DNA of 64,000 bases from Mycobacterium bohemicum DSM 44277 (GTDB lineage: Bacteria > Actinomycetota > Actinomycetes > Mycobacteriales > Mycobacteriaceae): assembly GCF_001053185.1 (NCBI RefSeq), contig NZ_CSTD01000006.1, forward strand, positions 210,743 through 274,742. Direction: 5' to 3'. Both the position numbers and the translations under genes were made by a program. The notes beneath the pieces were generated by a model. It saw only the letters and a program-made list of their open reading frames with translations, was not told where the DNA came from and made no database searches. Of this stretch, positions 51,555 through 64,000 are shown piece by piece. The stretch's first letter is position 1. The number at the start of each line of letters is the position of its first letter.

Positions 51555-51558
<4 letters not shown>
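49864..51558 (+). CDS. GltD-like NAD(P)H-ferredoxin oxidoreductase with two [4Fe-4S] clusters
   Basis: This 564-residue flavoprotein is related to the glutamate synthase small subunit. N-terminal Cys-rich region (PPCNAGCPAGENIQAWLAHA, CYHPCESVC), FAD motif VLVVGAGPSGLSAAYHLTRLG (near residue 145), NAD(P) motif VAVYGGGDTAVDAARVARRLG (near 277), and a C-terminal ferredoxin domain with CLSCGNCFECDGCLGACP and CTGCATCYEQCP. It can pass electrons between NAD(P)H and low-potential Fe-S carriers. It overlaps the PFOR gene (ATGA), so it is probably that enzyme's electron partner. The start is GTG 49864 or GTG 49873. Confidence 0.85.
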
Positions 51559-55126
<3,568 letters not shown>

Positions 55127-55127
<1 letters not shown>

Positions 55128-56152
55128 TGGACCTGACCACCGACTACCTGGGGCTGAGGCTGCGCAACCCGCTGCTGGCGTCGGCATCGCCGCTGAGCAG
55201 CACGGTCGACGGCGTGCGCCGGCTCGCCGACGCGGGCGTCGGCGCGGTGGTGCTGTACTCGCTGTTCGAGGAGCAACTGCGCCGCGAGGCGGTGCACAAC
55301 GAGGCAATGGCGTTGCAGGGCAGCGAAAGCTACGCCGAGTCGCTCAGCTACTTCCCCGCCACCGTCGAACCGTCGGGTAACGGCGGCGCGCGGCGCTACC
55401 TGCGCCTGCTCGAGCGCGCGGTCGCCGCGGTCGACGTCCCGGTGATCGGCAGCCTCAACGCGTCCACGCCCGGCGACTGGGCGCACTACGCCCGCCGCAT
55501 GCAGGACGCGGGCGCGGCGGCGATCGAGCTGAACATCTACTACCTGCCCGGCGACGCCGGCGTGGACGGCCGCGCGGTCGAGCAGCGCCACCTCGACGTG
55601 CTCGCCGAGGTCAAGAGCGCGGCCGGCATCCCGGTCGCCGTCAAGCTCAGCCCCTATTTCAGCGCGACCGCGGACATGGCGCACCGGCTCGACGCCGCGG
55701 GCGCGGACGGCCTGGTCCTGTTCAACCGGTTCCTGCAGCCCGACATCGACCCCGAGACGCTCGGCACCGTGCGCGCCGTCGCGCTGTCCACCCCGGCGGA
55801 CACCCGCCTGCCGCTGACGTGGATCACCCTGCTGCACCGGAGAATACAGGCCTTCCTGGCCGCCAGCACCGGAGTCGAGACCGCCGGGGACGTGGCCAAG
55901 TACCTGCTCGCGGGGGCCGACGTCGTCCAGTCCGCGTCGGCGCTGCTGCGCCACGGTCCCGAGTACGCCGCCGTGCTGCTGGCAGGCCTGGCCGACTGGA
56001 TGGACCGCAAGGGTTTTCAGCGCCTCGACGAGGTGCGGGGGCTGCTGGCGGCGCCGGGCGGCGAGGAGCCCGGGTCCTTGGCCGCCCGGGAACGCGCGGA
56101 CTACGTCTGGACCATGCGCAAAGCGAACAGCGGTATCTACGAGGCGTATTGA
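55127..56152 (+). CDS. Dihydroorotate dehydrogenase-like FMN protein
   Basis: This 341-residue TIM-barrel protein resembles class 1 dihydroorotate dehydrogenase or PreA (RNPLLASASPLSSTVDGVRRLADAGVGAVV, VIGSLNASTPGDWAHYARRMQDAGAAAIELN, VAVKLSPYF, DGLVLFNRF and ADVVQSASALLRHG). The catalytic Cys/Ser loop of true PyrD is not evident. It overlaps the nifJ stop (TGATG) and is followed by the PEP synthase gene after 25 bp. A role as an additional electron-transfer flavoprotein of this operon is inference; it is unlikely to be the pyrimidine enzyme. Confidence 0.8.
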
Positions 56153-56177
56153 TGCAACCCACCAAAGGAAGAACACC

Positions 56178-58583
56178 ATGAGCGATTTCACCTACATCCG
56201 CTTCTTCGAGGAGATCGGGATCGAGGACGTCCCACTGGTCGGCGGGAAGAACGCCTCGCTCGGCGAGATGTTCCAGAAGCTCACCGGGCAGGGTGTCCGC
56301 GTCCCGCACGGGTTCGCCATCACCGCCGAGGCCTACCGGCACATGCTGGACCGCGCCGGCGCCTGGGACGCGCTGCACGCCGCGCTCGACGACCTCGACC
56401 CCGACGACGTCACCGCACTGGCCCGCAAAGGCAAGCGGGCCCGCGAAATCGTCTACGGCGCAGGGCTTCCCCCGGAGCTTGCCGCCGAGATCACGGCCGC
56501 CTACCGCCAGCTGCAGGAGGAATACGGCGAGGACGTCAGCCTGGCCGTGCGCAGCTCGGCGACCGCCGAGGACCTGCCGACGGCCAGCTTCGCCGGCCAG
56601 CAGGAGACCTTCCTCAACATCAAGGGCACCGAGAGCCTGCTGGACGCCTGCCGCCGGTGTTTCGCCAGCCTGTTCACCGACCGCGCCATCCACTACCGGG
56701 TCGACCAGGACTTCGACCACTTCAAGGTGTCGCTGTCGATCGGCGTGATGAAGATGGTGCGCTCCGACCTCGCGTCGTCGGGGGTGATGTTCACCCTGGA
56801 CACCGAATCCGGCTTCCACGACGTGGTATTCATCACCGGCGCCTACGGGCTCGGGGAGAACGTGGTCCAGGGCGCCGTCGACCCCGACGAGTTCTACGTG
56901 CACAAGCCGACCTATCAGGCCGGCCACCGGGCGGTGCTGCGCCGGCTGATCGGGGACAAGGCGGTCAAGATGATCTACGTCGAGGGGGAGACGAAGAACA
57001 CCGTCCGCAACATCCCCACGCCCAAGGCCGACCGGGCCCGGTTCTGCGTCACCGACGAGGACGTCCTCGAGCTGGCCGGCTACGCCTGCGCCATCGAGGG
57101 CCACTACGGGCGGCCGATGGACATCGAATGGGCCAAGGACGGTCTGGACGGGCGGCTCTACATCGTGCAGGCGCGCCCCGAGACCGCGGCCTCCCAGCGC
57201 AGCCTGACCGTCATCGAAAGCTACGTGCTCGAGGGCAAGGGCGCCGACGGCAAGGAGGTGCTCGCCGAGGGCCGCTCGGTCGGGGAGAAGGTCGCCACGG
57301 GCATCGCCAGGCGGATGGACAACCTCGGCAAGCTGTCGGAGTTCCGGCCCGGCGACGTGCTGGTCGCCGACATCACCACGCCCGACTGGGAACCCATCAT
57401 GAAGATCGCGGCGGCCATCGTCACCAACCGCGGCGGGCGCACCTGCCACGCGGCGATCATCGCCCGCGAGCTCGGCATCCCCGCCGTCGTCGGCGCCGGC
57501 GACGCCACCACGAGCGTGCCCGACGGCGAGGTCGTCACGGTGTCCTGCGTGGAGGGCGACACGGGACGGGTTTACCGCGGCGAGTTGGGCTTTCGCGTCG
57601 ACCGCACCGAGGTGTCCGACGAGCAGCGGCCGCACACCGAGATCATGCTCAACCTCGGCAACCCCGATCTGGCGTTCAAGACGTCGTTTTTGCCCAACGA
57701 CGGCGTGGGGCTGGCCCGGATGGAGTTCATCATCAACGAGTACATCCGGGTGCACCCGCTCGCGCTGCTGCACCCCGACCGGGTGGAGGACCCCGAGGCC
57801 CGGCGGACCATCGATTCGCTGACCTACGCCTATTCCGACGGCGCCGAGTTCTTCGTCGAACGCCTGTCGGAGGGGATCGGCACCATCGCCGCCGCCTTCT
57901 GGCCCAAGCCCGTCGTCGTGCGGATGTCGGACTTCAAGACCAACGAGTACGCCAGCCTGGTCGGCGGCAGCGGCTTCGAGGCGGCCGAGAGCAACCCGAT
58001 GATCGGCTTCCGCGGCGCCTCGCGCTACGCGCACCCGGCCTACGCCGAGGGATTCGCGCTGGAGTGCCGGGCGATGAAGCGGGTGCGCGAACAGATGGGG
58101 CTGACCAACGTCGTGCTCATGCTGCCGTTCGTGCGCCGGGTGGCCGAGGCGGACCTGGTGCTGGCGGAGATGGCCAAACACGGTCTGCGCCGCGGGGAGA
58201 ACGGGCTCAAGGTGTACGCGATGTGCGAGATCCCCAACAACGTCATCCTCATCGACGAGTTCGCCAAGCGCTTCGACGGCTTCTCCATCGGGTCCAACGA
58301 CCTGACCCAGCTGACCCTGGGCGTCGACCGGGACAGCGAGATCGTGGCCTTCGACTACGACGAGCGCGACGAGGGCGTCAAGGAGATGATCCGCCTGGCC
58401 GTGGAGGGCTGCCGCCGCAACGGGATTCACTCCGGGTTGTGCGGTCAGGCGCCGTCGGACTACCCCGACATGGCCGAGTTCCTGGTCCGCTGCGGCATCG
58501 ACTCGATCAGCCTGAACCCCGACGTGGTGGTCAAGACGACCCGGCAAATCCTGGACCTCGAAAAAGCGGTGCAACTGCAGTGA
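56178..58583 (+). CDS. ppsA: Phosphoenolpyruvate synthase
   Basis: This 801-residue PEP synthase (pyruvate, water dikinase) has an N-terminal ATP-grasp domain (FAGQQETFLNIKGTESLLDAC, AVRSSATAEDLPTASF), a central phosphohistidine domain with the catalytic His at residue 424 in GGRTCHAAIIAREL, and a C-terminal PEP-binding barrel (EIPNNVILIDEFAKRFDGFSIGSNDLTQLTLGVDRDS; Cys near GLCGQAPSDYPDMAEFL). It converts pyruvate + ATP to PEP, the direction needed if PFOR makes pyruvate from acetyl-CoA. AAAGGAAGAACACC precedes ATG 56178. Confidence 0.92.
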   Translation: MSDFTYIRFFEEIGIEDVPLVGGKNASLGEMFQKLTGQGVRVPHGFAITAEAYRHMLDRAGAWDALHAALDDLDPDDVTALARKGKRAREIVYGAGLPPELAAEITAAYRQLQEEYGEDVSLAVRSSATAEDLPTASFAGQQETFLNIKGTESLLDACRRCFASLFTDRAIHYRVDQDFDHFKVSLSIGVMKMVRSDLASSGVMFTLDTESGFHDVVFITGAYGLGENVVQGAVDPDEFYVHKPTYQAGHRAVLRRLIGDKAVKMIYVEGETKNTVRNIPTPKADRARFCVTDEDVLELAGYACAIEGHYGRPMDIEWAKDGLDGRLYIVQARPETAASQRSLTVIESYVLEGKGADGKEVLAEGRSVGEKVATGIARRMDNLGKLSEFRPGDVLVADITTPDWEPIMKIAAAIVTNRGGRTCHAAIIARELGIPAVVGAGDATTSVPDGEVVTVSCVEGDTGRVYRGELGFRVDRTEVSDEQRPHTEIMLNLGNPDLAFKTSFLPNDGVGLARMEFIINEYIRVHPLALLHPDRVEDPEARRTIDSLTYAYSDGAEFFVERLSEGIGTIAAAFWPKPVVVRMSDFKTNEYASLVGGSGFEAAESNPMIGFRGASRYAHPAYAEGFALECRAMKRVREQMGLTNVVLMLPFVRRVAEADLVLAEMAKHGLRRGENGLKVYAMCEIPNNVILIDEFAKRFDGFSIGSNDLTQLTLGVDRDSEIVAFDYDERDEGVKEMIRLAVEGCRRNGIHSGLCGQAPSDYPDMAEFLVRCGIDSISLNPDVVVKTTRQILDLEKAVQLQ

Positions 58584-58613
58584 TCCCGACAAGACCCGAC
58601 TCGGAAGGCGCAG

Positions 58614-61600
58614 ATGGGCGGTCATAGCGTGAATCCCCCGGTGGTCATCGACCCGCGTTACTACGACGCGGTGATCTTCGACCTCTACGGCGTGCTCAAG
58701 GACGCCGCGTCGATCCAACGCCAGTCGTGGGCTTCGCTTTTCAACGACCAGCTGGCGCGCCGGCCGGCGTACCGGGGCGAGAACCACTCGCTGTTCACCG
58801 ATGACGACTATGACCGCCTGCTGCGCGGCAAGCCCGGCCCCGACGGGGTCGCCGACTTCCTGGCGTCGCGGGGCATCACGCTGCCCCGCGGGGCGCCGTC
58901 GGACACGGGCGAGAACACCATCTGCGGGCTGGTCAACCGGCAGCGCCGGCTGTACGCGGAGCTACTGGACCGCGACGTTCCGCTGCTGGCGGCGATGGTC
59001 ACCCTGACCCGCAAGCTGCGGGAGGCCGGGGTCGCGGCGGTGGCCCAGGCGCCGAGCCTTGACGGCCAACCCCTTTCGGGCGCGGGCACGGTCGGTGACG
59101 GCCTGCTCGACGTCTTCGTCGAGCGCGCCGCCGGCGGGCTCGACGCGACCCCGGGACTGGTCGTCCTCCCCGACGCCACGCACGTCCGGGAGGCGGCGAG
59201 CGCCGTGGGCGTGCGCCCGCATCGGGCGGTCGTCGTGGGCGACAACCCGGTGGGGCTCGCCGCGGGGCGGGAGGCGGGATTCGCGCTCGTCGTCGGTGTC
59301 GACGGCGCCGGCAGCGCCCAGGCAGCCTCCGGGGTTGAGGCGGACGTCATGGTGGCCGACCTCTCCGACATCGCGGTGCGCACCGGGGACAAGCGAATCT
59401 CCGAGATTCCCAACGCGCTGGAGTCCTACGGGCAACTGGCCGGCATCGCCATCGGCCGGGAATCGGTGCTGTTCCTCAACTACGACGTCGTGTTGCCCCA
59501 GACGGTTTCGGACCCGGGCGCGATCGCGCACATGGCGAAAGCCGCTCAGGCGCTGGGGAACCTCGCCGCGCTGTCCCCCGTGGTCGTGATCAGCGGCCGG
59601 GACGTCGCCGACATCAGGGAGCGGGTGGGGATACCCGAGGTCTGGTATGCGGGCAACCATGGCTTCGAGCTGCTCGAGCCGGACGGGAGCCACCACGAGC
59701 ACGACGGAGCGGCGGCCGCGGTTCCCGTCCTGGCGGACGCCGCCGACGAGCTGCGCGACATCCTGGCCGACATTCCCGGACTCCAGTTGGTGCACAAGCG
59801 CTTTGCGGTCGCGGTGCACTACCCCGCCGCCGCGGCCGAGCACATCGACGACATCGTCGCGACGACGCAGCGGATCGGGAAGCTGAGGAAACTGCGGGTC
59901 TCGACCGGACACACCCTGGTGGAGCTGCGGCCCGACATCGCGTGGGACGAGGGAACGCGGCTGGCCTGGATACGGTCGCACGTGGACAAGCCGAGGTCGC
60001 TGATCCCGATCTACATCGGCGGTGACCTCGCCGACGAGGACGCGTTCGACGCCGTTGCGCTCGGCGGTGTGGGAATCGCGGTTCGGCACGGCAGCGACGG
60101 CGACCGCCGGACGGCCGCCCGGTTCGTCCTCAACGGCCCCGACGAGGTCGGCGAGGTGCTCGAGCTGGGCTCGCGATGGCTCGCCTACACCCACCAGACC
60201 TCCACCGAGGCTTGGCAATTCAGCTTCGAAGGGTACGACCCGGCCAGCGAGAAGCTGCGCGAGGCGCTGTGCACCGTCGGCAACGGCTACTTCGCCACCC
60301 GGGGCGCCGCGCCGGAATCGAAGGCCGGGCAGGTGCACTACCCGGGCACCTACGCCGCCGGGGTGTACAACCGGCTGTACGACAACGTCTCGGGCGTCAC
60401 GATCGACAACGAGAGCCTGGTCAACCTGCCCAACTGGCTGCCGCTGACCTTCCGGATCGAGGGCGGCGACTGGTTCGACATCGACGACGTCACCGTGCTG
60501 TCCTACCGGCAGACCCTGGAAACCCGGGGCGCGGTGCTGCGCCGGGAACTGCGGTTCCTCGACGCCGCGGGGCGCACGACCTCGGTGACGCAACGGCGGT
60601 TCGTCGCGATGCACACCCCGCACGTGGCCGGACTGGCCACCACGATCCGCCCCGAGGACTGGGCGGGCACGGTCACGATCCGTTCGACGCTGGACGGCAA
60701 CGTGCGCAACTCGCTGGTCGAACGCTACCGCGACCTCTCCGATGAGCACCTGGAACTGCTGGGCACGCGCGAAATCGCCGACGATTCCGTGCTGCTGGAG
60801 GTCCAGACCAACCAGTCGCGGATCCCGATCGCCTTGGCGGCGCGAACCACTTTGTGGCGCAACGGCAATCACGTCGGGGCCACCTACCGGCCCTTCGAGC
60901 GCGACGCCGAAGTCGGTCACGACATCGACATCGCGCTGTCGGCGGGCGACACGCTGACCGTCGAGAAGATGGTGACCCTGTTCACGGGCCGCGACGTGGC
61001 GACCTCGCAGCCGGCCGACGCCGCCGAGCGCTGGCTGGGCGGGCTCGGCAGGTTCGACGACGTCCTGGACCGGCACCAGACCACCTGGAGCCACCTGTGG
61101 GAGCGCTCGTCCATCGAATTCGACCAATTCAGCGACGAATTGCGCGTCCTGCGGCTGCACATGCTGCACCTGCTGCAGACGGTGTCGCCCAACTGCGCCG
61201 ACCTCGACGTCGGGGTGCCGGCACGCGGCCTGCACGGCGAGGCCTACCGCGGGCACATCTTCTGGGACGAGCTGTTCATCTTCCCGGTGCTCAACCTGCG
61301 GTTCCCGATGATCACCCGGTCCCTGCTGCTCTACCGGCACCGGCGCCTGCCCGAGGCCTGCCGGGCCGCCCGGGAGGCCGGCTACGCCGGCGCCATGTTC
61401 CCGTGGCAGTCGGGCAGCGACGGCCGCGAGGAAAGCCAACGGCTGCACCTCAATCCGCGCAGCGGCCGGTGGAACCCGGACGCCAGCGCCCGCGCGCACC
61501 ACATCGGCATCGCCGTCGCCTACAACGCCTGGAAGTTCTACCAGACCACCGGGGACCTGGCGTACCTGATCGACTACGGCGCCGAACTGCTGGGCGAGAT

Positions 61601-62591
61601 CGCCCGATTCTGGGTCAGCAGGGCCACTTTCGACGCCGAACGCGGCCGCTACAGCATCCGCGGCGTCATCGGGCCCGACGAGTTCCACTCCGGCTACCCC
61701 GACGCGCCCTATGACGGCATCGACAACAACGCCTACACGAACGTGATGGCGGTGTGGGTGATCATGCGCGCCCTCGACGCCCTGGAACTGCTGCCGCTGC
61801 CCAACCTGCTCGACCTGCGGGAGAAGCTGCGGCTGCGCGACGACGAGCTGGCGCACTGGAACGAGGTGAGCCGCCGGATGTTCGTCCCGTTCCACGACGG
61901 CGTGATCAGCCAGTTCGAGGGGTACGGCGAACTGCAAGAACTGGATTGGGACCGCTACCGGGAGACCTACGGGAACATCCAGCGCCTCGATCGCATCCTC
62001 GAGGCCGAGGGCGACGACGTCAACCGCTACAAGGCGTCCAAGCAGGCCGACGCGCTGATGCTGCTCTACCTGATGTCCTCGACCGAGCTGCGCGAGGTGC
62101 TGGACCGGCTCGGCTACCGGTTCACCCCCGAGCAGGTCCCGAAGATGGTGGACTACTACCTGGCGCGGACGTCGCACGGCTCGACGCTGTCCGGCGTGGT
62201 GCACAGCTGGGTGCTCGCCAGGGCCAACCGCGACCGGGCGATGGAGTTCTTCCAAGAGGTGCTGAACTCCGACGTGACCGACATCCAGGGCGGCACCACG
62301 TCCGAGGGCATCCACCTGGCGGCGATGGCCGGCAGCGTCGACCTGATGCAGCGCTGCTTCACCGGCCTGGAGACCCGCGGCGGCCGCATCATCCTGGACC
62401 CGCACTGGCCGGAAAACCTTGGCGAGCTTGCCATTCCGATCCACTACCGCGGCCTGCACCTACACCTGCGGGTCAGCGGCCGGGGCGTGATCATCAGCGT
62501 CGACCCACGGGGGGCCGGCGAGATCGACGTCGAGTGCCGGGGTCAGGTCAAGCGGCTGACCCCCGGCGGCACGGTCAGATTCGCCGGATGA
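58614..62591 (+). CDS. otsB1: Fused HAD-OtsB-GH65 trehalose/maltose-metabolism protein (Rv2006/OtsB1-like)
   Basis: The length of 1325 residues matches M. tuberculosis Rv2006 as I recall it (about 1327). It has three parts: a HAD-like domain (about 1-250), an OtsB-like HAD domain (about 270-510) and a GH65 glycoside phosphorylase/hydrolase domain (about 530-1320; FPWQSGSDGREE and catalytic Glu in GPDEFHSGYPDAPYDG near 1022). Both HAD motifs are degenerate: DLYG at 23-26 (general-acid Asp replaced by Tyr25) and LNYD at 288-291 (nucleophile Asp replaced by Asn289). So phosphatase activity is unlikely, while GH65 looks intact. Rv2006 belongs to the DosR regulon. Confidence 0.88.
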   Translation: MGGHSVNPPVVIDPRYYDAVIFDLYGVLKDAASIQRQSWASLFNDQLARRPAYRGENHSLFTDDDYDRLLRGKPGPDGVADFLASRGITLPRGAPSDTGENTICGLVNRQRRLYAELLDRDVPLLAAMVTLTRKLREAGVAAVAQAPSLDGQPLSGAGTVGDGLLDVFVERAAGGLDATPGLVVLPDATHVREAASAVGVRPHRAVVVGDNPVGLAAGREAGFALVVGVDGAGSAQAASGVEADVMVADLSDIAVRTGDKRISEIPNALESYGQLAGIAIGRESVLFLNYDVVLPQTVSDPGAIAHMAKAAQALGNLAALSPVVVISGRDVADIRERVGIPEVWYAGNHGFELLEPDGSHHEHDGAAAAVPVLADAADELRDILADIPGLQLVHKRFAVAVHYPAAAAEHIDDIVATTQRIGKLRKLRVSTGHTLVELRPDIAWDEGTRLAWIRSHVDKPRSLIPIYIGGDLADEDAFDAVALGGVGIAVRHGSDGDRRTAARFVLNGPDEVGEVLELGSRWLAYTHQTSTEAWQFSFEGYDPASEKLREALCTVGNGYFATRGAAPESKAGQVHYPGTYAAGVYNRLYDNVSGVTIDNESLVNLPNWLPLTFRIEGGDWFDIDDVTVLSYRQTLETRGAVLRRELRFLDAAGRTTSVTQRRFVAMHTPHVAGLATTIRPEDWAGTVTIRSTLDGNVRNSLVERYRDLSDEHLELLGTREIADDSVLLEVQTNQSRIPIALAARTTLWRNGNHVGATYRPFERDAEVGHDIDIALSAGDTLTVEKMVTLFTGRDVATSQPADAAERWLGGLGRFDDVLDRHQTTWSHLWERSSIEFDQFSDELRVLRLHMLHLLQTVSPNCADLDVGVPARGLHGEAYRGHIFWDELFIFPVLNLRFPMITRSLLLYRHRRLPEACRAAREAGYAGAMFPWQSGSDGREESQRLHLNPRSGRWNPDASARAHHIGIAVAYNAWKFYQTTGDLAYLIDYGAELLGEIARFWVSRATFDAERGRYSIRGVIGPDEFHSGYPDAPYDGIDNNAYTNVMAVWVIMRALDALELLPLPNLLDLREKLRLRDDELAHWNEVSRRMFVPFHDGVISQFEGYGELQELDWDRYRETYGNIQRLDRILEAEGDDVNRYKASKQADALMLLYLMSSTELREVLDRLGYRFTPEQVPKMVDYYLARTSHGSTLSGVVHSWVLARANRDRAMEFFQEVLNSDVTDIQGGTTSEGIHLAAMAGSVDLMQRCFTGLETRGGRIILDPHWPENLGELAIPIHYRGLHLHLRVSGRGVIISVDPRGAGEIDVECRGQVKRLTPGGTVRFAG

Positions 62592-62623
62592 GCCCGCCAA
62601 CACCACCAACCGGAGGAAAACAC

Positions 62624-64000
62624 ATGAGCGCCACCGTCGGGCTCGACCGGGACACCCTCGACATGATGCTGGAGTCGCTGCAGGAGTTCGTCGCCGCGGC
62701 CCTGCCGGACGAGCGGCTGCTCGAACTCGACCACGACGACGTCTGCCCCGAGGAGACCGTCCGCGCGATGTGCGGCGAGGACCTCGGTGTTCAGCTGGTG
62801 TTCGTCCCCGAGGAGTACGGCGGGCTGGGCGGCGGGGCCTTCGACTCCTACCGGGTCTGTGAACGCCTGGCGCGCATCGACATCGGGCTCGCCACAGCGG
62901 TTTTCGCCACCTTCCTGGGCTCCGATCCGATCCTGATCGGCGCGACCGACGAGCAGCGCAAGGAGTGGCTGGGCCGGATCGCCGAGGAGGGCATCCTGTT
63001 CGCCTACGGCGCCACCGAGCCCGAAGCCGGCAGCGACTTGGGCGCCATGAAGACGACGGCCACCCCGGTCACCACCGACGGGCGGGTGACGGCCTACTCG
63101 ATCACCGGGCGCAAGCAGTGGATCAGCAACGGCTCGATCGCCGACGCCTACACCGTGCTGGCGCTCGCGCCCGCCGGCCCGTCGTGGTTCGTCGTCGAGA
63201 AGGGCACCGCGGGCTTCTCGGCGGCGCCGCCGGAGGACAAGCACGGCATCCGGCTGTCCAACACCGCGGCGCTGTTCCTCGACGACGTGGTGGTGCCGGC
63301 CGACCACCTCATCGGCGGCGAGGAGGGCCGCGGCCTGACCCAGGCCCAGCAGGTCTTCGGCTACACCCGGGTGATGGTCGGCGCCTTCGGCCTGGGCGGC
63401 GGCTGGAGCGCGCTGGACCGCGCGATCGACTACTCGCTCAACCGAATTCAGGGCGGCGCGCCGCTGGCGAGCAAGCAGGGCTACACCCACAAGCTGATCG
63501 TGCCGCACGCGGTGCGGCTGGAGGCAGCGCGCGCGTTCCTGGAGGAGACCGCGTCCCGGATCGACGCCGGCGAGGGCGCCGGCGGCGCGCTCAACACCGA
63601 GGGCGCGATCGCCAAGTACCTGGCGACCGAGGCCGGCAACGCGGCGGCCGAGGCGGCGATCCAGGCGCACGGCGGGTACGGCTACACCCGCGACTACATG
63701 GTGGAGAAGATCAAGCGCGACGTGCGCATCACCATGATCTACGAGGGCACCTCCGAGATCCTGGAGATGACCATCGCCCGCGACCGCTGGCAGCAGCACC
63801 TCAAGACGTCGGGCGCCTACTACCGCGACATGGCCCGCGGGCCGGCCGGCGTCGGCGACGACGTCGGCGGCCCGACGGCCGCGCTGGCTCTAGAGTGCCT
63901 GGCCGCGGTGTTCGAGGCGTGCCGGGTGGGCCACCTGACCCGCAACCAGCACGTGCTGCTGCGGCTGGGCGAGCTGACGGCCTACGCCGAGTGCGCCGGC
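62624..64000 (+). CDS. Acyl-CoA dehydrogenase, 5' part (partial)
   Basis: The first 459 codons are in the window; the gene runs off the end. It is an ACAD: N-terminal helical domain (FVPEEYGGLGGGAFDSY), middle beta domain with the flavin/substrate signature YGATEPEAGSDLGAMKTTA and GRKQWISNGSIAD, and C-terminal domain with QAHGGYGYTRDYMVEKIKRDVRITMIYEGTSEI. Sequence continuing past RDRWQQHLKT makes it longer than a usual 380-residue ACAD, with an extension as in some mycobacterial FadE proteins. ATG 62624 has CGGAGGAAAAC upstream. It is probably the sixth gene of the PFOR operon (32-bp gap). Confidence 0.9.
   Translation, partial: MSATVGLDRDTLDMMLESLQEFVAAALPDERLLELDHDDVCPEETVRAMCGEDLGVQLVFVPEEYGGLGGGAFDSYRVCERLARIDIGLATAVFATFLGSDPILIGATDEQRKEWLGRIAEEGILFAYGATEPEAGSDLGAMKTTATPVTTDGRVTAYSITGRKQWISNGSIADAYTVLALAPAGPSWFVVEKGTAGFSAAPPEDKHGIRLSNTAALFLDDVVVPADHLIGGEEGRGLTQAQQVFGYTRVMVGAFGLGGGWSALDRAIDYSLNRIQGGAPLASKQGYTHKLIVPHAVRLEAARAFLEETASRIDAGEGAGGALNTEGAIAKYLATEAGNAAAEAAIQAHGGYGYTRDYMVEKIKRDVRITMIYEGTSEILEMTIARDRWQQHLKTSGAYYRDMARGPAGVGDDVGGPTAALALECLAAVFEACRVGHLTRNQHVLLRLGELTAYAECAG

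Overview
The window looks like chromosomal DNA of a slow-growing Mycobacterium, probably close to the M. avium complex. The evidence is very high GC, dense GTG/ATG starts with 4-base stop/start overlaps, and gene order from about 1 to 24.4 kb that follows M. tuberculosis Rv3151-Rv3171c as I remember it. No tRNA, rRNA, CRISPR array or insertion sequence was seen. Species assignment is inference; no search was run.

Layout. (1) 1-12.5 kb, + strand: the 3' part of the proton-pumping NADH dehydrogenase (complex I) operon, nuoD (partial) to nuoN. nuoG is broken by an internal deletion, and a 77-bp MIRU-like repeat sits between nuoG and nuoH. (2) 12.5-16.3 kb, - strand: a tightly overlapping MoxR AAA+ ATPase/DUF58/membrane-protein operon. 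(3) 16.4-19.1 kb: a 13E12-family HNH gene, a methyltransferase and a shrunken SDR gene, which appear inserted relative to M. tuberculosis. (4) 19.1-26.4 kb: a TetR repressor divergent from an Rv3168/Rv3169-like pair, two flavin amine oxidases, a hydrolase and a STAS protein. (5) 26.5-39.7 kb: a mosaic of small stress and accessory genes (AraC regulator, Rho-N protein, DUF3349, CsbD-like, hemophore-like, topoisomerase IB, pyruvate-oxidase-like TPP enzyme, lipoprotein, aldo/keto reductase). Between them lie several decayed genes: two glycosyltransferase stubs, a nucleotidyltransferase, an endonuclease/exonuclease/phosphatase protein and a PknH-like sensor protein. (6) 39.7-48.4 kb: SDR, diguanylate cyclase, a glycogen debranching enzyme, zinc alcohol dehydrogenase, a DUF1360 membrane protein, an HspR-like MerR regulator divergent from Hsp20, and a PAS-ANTAR protein. 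The debranching enzyme and dehydrogenase carry excellent SigF-type, nearly leaderless promoters. (7) 48.4-64 kb: a wax ester/triacylglycerol synthase divergent from a six-gene operon. That operon encodes a GltD-like NADPH/ferredoxin reductase, pyruvate:ferredoxin oxidoreductase (NifJ), a dihydroorotate-dehydrogenase-like protein, PEP synthase, a fused HAD-OtsB-GH65 protein and an acyl-CoA dehydrogenase (cut by the window end). A DosR-like box lies between the two divergent units.

How they may work together. The last region reads as a hypoxia or stasis carbon module. Pyruvate:ferredoxin oxidoreductase with its own reductase would interconvert pyruvate with acetyl-CoA and CO2, PEP synthase would lift pyruvate to PEP, and the neighbours handle storage lipid, glycogen and trehalose-type sugars. 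This is the most interesting candidate system. The second striking theme is repeated internal deletion or frameshift of genes (nuoG, SDR, two glycosyltransferases, nucleotidyltransferase, endonuclease, PknH-like sensor). It means either real gene decay or a sequence or assembly problem, and it should be settled by read mapping.
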